Positions 6,307 to 9,549 of a stretch of 9,549 nucleotides of DNA are shown here, piece by piece; the first letter of the stretch is position 1, and the number at the start of each line of letters is the position of its first letter. Under the pieces are notes generated by a model. That model had not been told where the DNA came from and searched no databases. It saw only the letters and a list, made by a program, of their open reading frames with translations. A program made the translations under genes and the position numbers. Source of the DNA: JBKHBQ01 sp046542305 (GTDB taxonomy: Bacteria > Bacteroidota > Bacteroidia > Bacteroidales > 4484-276); contig JBKHBQ010000151.1 of assembly GCA_046542305.1 (NCBI GenBank), forward strand, positions 1-9,549, written 5' to 3'.

Positions 6307-6314
6307 CAAATGTA
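6307..6314 (-). promoter_or_regulatory. Bacteroidota-type -7 promoter element for the dgkA operon
   Basis: On the minus strand this reads TACATTTG, an exact TAnnTTTG match. A near -33 element, TTTA, lies at 6333-6336 (minus strand), about 18 bases upstream. Transcription would start near 6300, leaving a leader of about 18 bases to the ATG at 6282. This supports the short 126-residue DgkA. Confidence 0.6.
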
Positions 6315-6426
6315 CATAATTTCCGGGGTTGGTAAATGATGGGATTTCCAATGCTTTTGTGGAAATGAGGGGCGGATAGCTAAAAATCCCATTTTGTAAA
6401 GATACCGAACAATTCGGCGCTAAGGA

Positions 6427-6468
6427 TTTGCCGCGAATATGCGGGCAGGCTGTAAACCTGCCGGCAAA
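6427..6468. repeat. Nested inverted repeat between divergent genes
   Basis: The outer arms TTTGCCG (6427-6433) and CGGCAAA (6462-6468) are perfectly complementary. They enclose an inner hairpin GCAGG/CCTGC (6445-6449 and 6457-6461, 7-base loop). A competing small hairpin CCGC/GCGG (6431-6434 and 6441-6444) uses part of the left arm, so alternative folds exist. There is no following T-tract on either strand, so a terminator is unlikely. The palindromic AAAATATTTT follows at 6466-6475. Confidence 0.5.
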
Positions 6469-6491
6469 ATATTTTGAAATTCCCGGTAATG

Positions 6492-6511
6492 GTGATGAAT
6501 AGTGATGAATG
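6492..6511. repeat. Tandem 10-base repeat
   Basis: GTGATGAATA is followed at once by GTGATGAATG, matching at 9 of 10 positions. One-helical-turn spacing is what a pair of protein-binding boxes would have, and the pair lies about 50 bases upstream of the sensor kinase -7 element. Chance duplication is also possible for so short a repeat. Confidence 0.45.
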
Positions 6512-6558
6512 TTGAGTCGTGTGATTAAACTTTCCTGATGTGGTTTAAAAAACTTGTT

Positions 6559-6566
6559 TATGTTTG
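6559..6566 (+). promoter_or_regulatory. Bacteroidota-type -7 promoter element for the sensor kinase gene
   Basis: TATGTTTG is an exact TAnnTTTG match. It is overlapped by the imperfect palindrome GTTTGTGCAAAC (6562-6573), which could be an operator. Predicted transcription starts near 6573 and gives a leader of about 60 bases. A purine-rich GGAAGGA at 6617-6623, 10 bases before the ATG at 6634, is the only Shine-Dalgarno-like site in the window that clearly fits a start. Confidence 0.5.
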
Positions 6567-6633
6567 TGCAAACAATCAAAATCAGGTAACTCGATACTAA
6601 CTAATTTGATGTAAACGGAAGGATTTATTTTTA

Positions 6634-9435
6634 ATGGATTTTACTAAATACAAACCCGGGATCAATGGTCAAAATGAATTACAGGAACAGGATCTTTTTA
6701 CCGGTATCCTATATAACCAAATTGATGAGGCAATTTTTATAACCGACTATACCGGTAGAATCAGACATTGCAATCCTGCATGCTCGCGGATTTTTGGCTA
6801 CCGGCCGGATGAATTTATCGGGGCTTCACACAGTATTTTGCTTGCGAATCAAGAAGGGGGCGATCTTTCTTTTATTAGCAGGGAGTCGGATATACTAACC
6901 ACGAATAAGGAAATATATTTTCGTAAAAAAACAGGAAAGGTATTTGTCGGGGAAGCCAGGTGTATACAATTGGATGCGAATTCTGATTGTTATTCCTGCG
7001 CCATTATTATCAGGGATATTACGAAACGAAAAGCCGTTGAAAAGGAACTTAAAACCGAATCGGCAAAACTTGCTGAAAGGGTAAAGGAACTTGAAGCCTT
7101 GTATGGTGTTTCAAGTTTGATTACCGGAGATTTGACAGTGGAAGAAGTTCTGCGGCAGACAGCCTGTTTTTTGCCGGCAAGTTGGCAGTATTCCTCCAGG
7201 GCCTCCTGCCGGATCGCATATAACGGAAAGGTGTTTTACAGCGATCCCTTTAAGCCCGGCGATTATGTACAGCATTCTCACATTTCTGTAAACAGAAGGC
7301 AGGTCGGGCAGATCGAAATCCACTATAGTGGTGGTGATGGTGCCGATTCGGAACCTCCCTTTTTACCCGAAGAGGAGAAACTGCTGGAGCATATTGCTTT
7401 TATACTCGGAAACTATATCGAACGATCCGTATCGAAAGCACAGACAGAATTCCATTCACTGCTGGTGAATGCAGTTGGGGAGGCCGTAATGTCAACAAAC
7501 CTGAAAGGTGAAATAACCTTTTGGAATCGTGCTGCAGAGAAGATTTTTGGATGGAAAGCTGAAGAAGTTATCGGAAAGAACATTATTGAAGTTACTCCTC
7601 TTGATAATCACACAGGGTCTGCCGATAAAATTATGGAAACGATCCGCTCAGGAAAAACGTGGTCGGGCGAATTCTGGTTGAAACGCAAGGACGGCACCGC
7701 ATTTCCCGCACTTGTAACCGATTCGCCCCTGAACGACGAGCAGGGGCGTACCATCGGCGTCATCGGTATATCAATGGATATTTCAGATTTGAAGAGTGCG
7801 GAAAGACAACTGAGGGAGAAAGAAGAACGTTTCAGGGATATTGCCAGATCTATACCCGGAGCAATATACCAGTTCGTACTTACTCCTGAGAATGATTACC
7901 GGATTCTATTTGTCAGCAGGAGTGCGGAGTTTTATTTTGGCGTACCAATGGAAGAACTTACGCAGCCTGCCGCTCTGTTCAGGCATGTTCATCCCGATGA
8001 TTTCGAGGGTTTTGAACATTCGATACGGGAATCTGCTAGAACACTCAGGTCGTGGAAATACGAATTTCGCATTCTTCAGAACAATAGTTCCGAAAAATGG
8101 CTCCGTGGAAGTTCAAACCCCCGGCAGCAATCGGACGGGAGTGTGCTTTGGAACGGCGTAATCATCGATATAACAGATGTTAAGCTGGCGGAAGTTGCCC
8201 TGAAAGAGAATGAAGATCGACTGAAAGAGGCTCAGGAAATTGCCAAAACCGGTAATTTTGATCTTGATGTGCCTTCATTTACCATGAGTTGGTCAAAAGA
8301 ACTTTACCGGATGCTCGATCTGGATTACAGTAGTCAGTCCCTCAGTATCGGGCAGTTTATCAGCATTGTGGCCGAAGAGGATAAAGATAAGATCAACGGG
8401 GCGATCGAATGGATCATCAGGCACAAAAAATCCAGGCAATTTGATTTGAGGCTGTTTACCATGAAAGGCGAGGAAAAATACATATCCATAGCCGGTAAGC
8501 CGAAACTCGGTGAAGATCAACAGGTGTTGAGAATCGTGGGAATTGCCATGGATATTACTGCAAGAAAACGTCTGGAAAGAAACCTGATGAGCGCCAAGGA
8601 AAAAGCGGAGGAGTCCGACAGGCTGAAATCAGCCTTCCTGGCCAACATGAGCCATGAGATCCGCACACCCATGAATGGCATTCTTGGTTTTACCGACCTG
8701 CTGAAGGATCCGGACATCACTCCCGAACAACAACAGAAATACATCAGCGTGATCGAAAGCAGTGGCGAACGCATGCTGAACCTTATCAATGACCTGATCG
8801 ATATTTCAAAAATAGAAGCCGGACAGGTGAACCTTTCGGTTTCGGAAACCGATGTTTCAGAAATGCTGAGAGATCAGTTTGAATTTTTTCAGCCTGAGTA
8901 TCGCAAAAAAAATATTGAGTTTCTCCTGACGGATCAACTTACTTCCGGTATTAGCCGCATCAGTACCGACCGGGAGAAACTCAAGGCCGTGCTGAGCAAC
9001 CTCATAAAAAATGCATTGAAATTTACCACAGAGGGCGAAGTGGAATTTGGCTGCAAACGGGAAAATAACCGTATGCATTTTTTTGTAAGGGATACCGGCA
9101 TGGGAATTCCCGAAGTAAACTCCGACGCCATCTTCGACCGTTTTGCCCAACACGGAAATGTGCTAACAAAATCCTATGAAGGTGCGGGGCTCGGGCTTTT
9201 CATTTCGAAGGCTTATGTGGAACTGATGGGCGGACATATCCGGGCTGAATCTGAACTCGGAAAAGGTTCGGTCTTTCATTTCATGATTCCTGCAGACATC
9301 GCCGGTGAACCTTCAAAACCGCTTGGCGGGAACAGTGGCCGGTCAGCAAGTACAGCCAAAACATCGTTTGCCAGCCCTGACCCTGCCGGACGAAAAATTT
9401 TCATCGCAGAAGATGAATCCTTTATCAGAATTTGA
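6634..9435 (+). CDS. Multi-PAS sensor histidine kinase, hybrid type truncated in its receiver domain
   Basis: A 933-residue kinase with no transmembrane segment, so probably a cytosolic sensor. Domain order: PAS1 about 22-133; a GAF-like region about 145-262 opened by LEALYGVSSLITGDLTVEEVL; PAS2 about 269-386; PAS3 about 395-520; PAS4 about 526-646; HisKA about 664-731 with the phospho-acceptor H674 in SHEIRTP; and an HATPase_c domain with N box NLIKNALKF (789-797), G1 DTGMGIP (820-826), F box FDRFAQ (834-839) and G2 GAGLGLFISK (850-859). Short charged coiled-coil linkers join the PAS units. A linker rich in S, G and P then leads into a receiver opening KIFIAEDES at 921-929, but TGA at 9433-9435 ends the frame four codons later. 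The kinase core looks intact and could still autophosphorylate. PAS ligands cannot be told from sequence. No partner regulator is visible. Confidence 0.88.
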   Translation: MDFTKYKPGINGQNELQEQDLFTGILYNQIDEAIFITDYTGRIRHCNPACSRIFGYRPDEFIGASHSILLANQEGGDLSFISRESDILTTNKEIYFRKKTGKVFVGEARCIQLDANSDCYSCAIIIRDITKRKAVEKELKTESAKLAERVKELEALYGVSSLITGDLTVEEVLRQTACFLPASWQYSSRASCRIAYNGKVFYSDPFKPGDYVQHSHISVNRRQVGQIEIHYSGGDGADSEPPFLPEEEKLLEHIAFILGNYIERSVSKAQTEFHSLLVNAVGEAVMSTNLKGEITFWNRAAEKIFGWKAEEVIGKNIIEVTPLDNHTGSADKIMETIRSGKTWSGEFWLKRKDGTAFPALVTDSPLNDEQGRTIGVIGISMDISDLKSAERQLREKEERFRDIARSIPGAIYQFVLTPENDYRILFVSRSAEFYFGVPMEELTQPAALFRHVHPDDFEGFEHSIRESARTLRSWKYEFRILQNNSSEKWLRGSSNPRQQSDGSVLWNGVIIDITDVKLAEVALKENEDRLKEAQEIAKTGNFDLDVPSFTMSWSKELYRMLDLDYSSQSLSIGQFISIVAEEDKDKINGAIEWIIRHKKSRQFDLRLFTMKGEEKYISIAGKPKLGEDQQVLRIVGIAMDITARKRLERNLMSAKEKAEESDRLKSAFLANMSHEIRTPMNGILGFTDLLKDPDITPEQQQKYISVIESSGERMLNLINDLIDISKIEAGQVNLSVSETDVSEMLRDQFEFFQPEYRKKNIEFLLTDQLTSGISRISTDREKLKAVLSNLIKNALKFTTEGEVEFGCKRENNRMHFFVRDTGMGIPEVNSDAIFDRFAQHGNVLTKSYEGAGLGLFISKAYVELMGGHIRAESELGKGSVFHFMIPADIAGEPSKPLGGNSGRSASTAKTSFASPDPAGRKIFIAEDESFIRI

Positions 9436-9549
9436 TTGAGACAATACTCCAAAGTACCAATGCGGAAATCATTGTTGTGGAAAGCGGGGCAGAGAATATA
9501 GATGCAGTAAAAGCACATCCGGATATTTCGCTGAAAATTCCGGAGACTG
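9394..9549 (+). pseudogene. Receiver (REC) domain, frameshifted and lacking the phospho-acceptor Asp region, cut by window edge
   Basis: The receiver begins in frame with the kinase (KIFIAEDES, with the acidic E926/D927 pair expected of REC). After TTT ATC AG the reading must shift to the frame starting at 9429 to continue as NLIETILQ, STNAEIIVVESGAEN, then AHPDIS at the end of the variable linker. Inserting one A near 9429 would restore the frame. Further on, the expected pattern is PDI-x-L, about five beta-3 residues ending in Asp plus one, then K-I/M-P. Here L is followed directly by KIPET. Counting from the acidic pair, about five residues (15 bases) are missing, including the phosphorylation site. 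Either the domain is decaying or this end of the sequence is unreliable. The remainder lies beyond 9549. Confidence 0.7.

Larger units (their letters stand above)
6283..6633. other. 351-base divergent intergenic region
   Basis: This region lies between the 5' ends of the dgkA operon (minus) and the sensor kinase gene (plus). It contains promoter boxes for both directions (6307-6314 minus, 6559-6566 plus), an inverted repeat ATTTCCA/TGGAAAT (6344-6350 and 6360-6366, 9-base loop), a nested inverted repeat at 6427-6468 and a tandem 10-mer at 6492-6511. I see no convincing gene in it. Confidence 0.7.

Noticed and set aside
5902..6579. 225-residue version of DgkA starting at 6579
   Set aside because: The extra 99 residues cross the minus-strand promoter, do not resemble the family, and would give a protein far longer than known DgkA proteins.
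9427..9435. Programmed ribosomal frameshift into the receiver domain
   Set aside because: There is no recognisable slippery heptamer or downstream stimulatory structure, and the second lesion further on suggests decay or sequence error.

Overview
The window looks like chromosomal DNA from a member of the Bacteroidota, probably a Bacteroidales-type lineage. The strongest clue is the promoter type. Exact matches to the Bacteroidota -7 element (TAnnTTTG) lie just ahead of five of the intact genes or operons, and Shine-Dalgarno sequences are mostly missing. Protein features agree: a class II CCA-adding enzyme with an HD domain, MiaA, a small DgkA, a BadF/BcrA-type sugar kinase and a multi-PAS histidine kinase ending in a receiver domain. 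No phage, insertion sequence, tRNA, rRNA or CRISPR array is visible.

Left half, plus strand (about 200-4515): a CCA tRNA nucleotidyltransferase (start most likely GTG at 256), a small pRiA4b ORF-3-like protein of unknown role with an acidic tail, MiaA (tRNA A37 prenylation) and a CNNM/CBS membrane protein of the CorC family. The first and third act on tRNA. The CCA gene, the pRiA4b-like gene and the CNNM gene have recognisable promoters. miaA has none that I can see and may be read through from the pRiA4b-like gene. miaA also has no ATG, GTG or TTG ahead of its first conserved beta strand.

Centre (4516-5065): 550 bases without a credible gene. They hold a short degenerate duplication, then three imperfect copies of a roughly 87-100 bp unit whose spacers also resemble each other and contain a 16-bp tandem repeat. 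The last copy stops a few bases from the end of the convergent minus-strand operon. I do not recognise this repeat family.

Minus strand (5066-6282): a two-gene operon, dgkA then a BadF/BcrA-type kinase resembling N-acetylglucosamine kinases, separated by 2 bases. Both are small-substrate kinases plausibly tied to envelope lipid and sugar recycling.

Right (6283-9549): a 351-base divergent intergenic region with promoters facing both ways, a nested inverted repeat and a tandem 10-mer. It is followed by a large sensor histidine kinase (PAS, GAF-like, PAS, PAS, PAS, HisKA, HATPase) that runs into a receiver domain. The reading frame closes 13 codons into the receiver. The receiver continues in another frame to the window edge, and there it appears to lack about five residues, including the phospho-acceptor aspartate. 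This is either a decaying receiver or poor sequence near a contig end. It is the most notable protein-level anomaly in the window.
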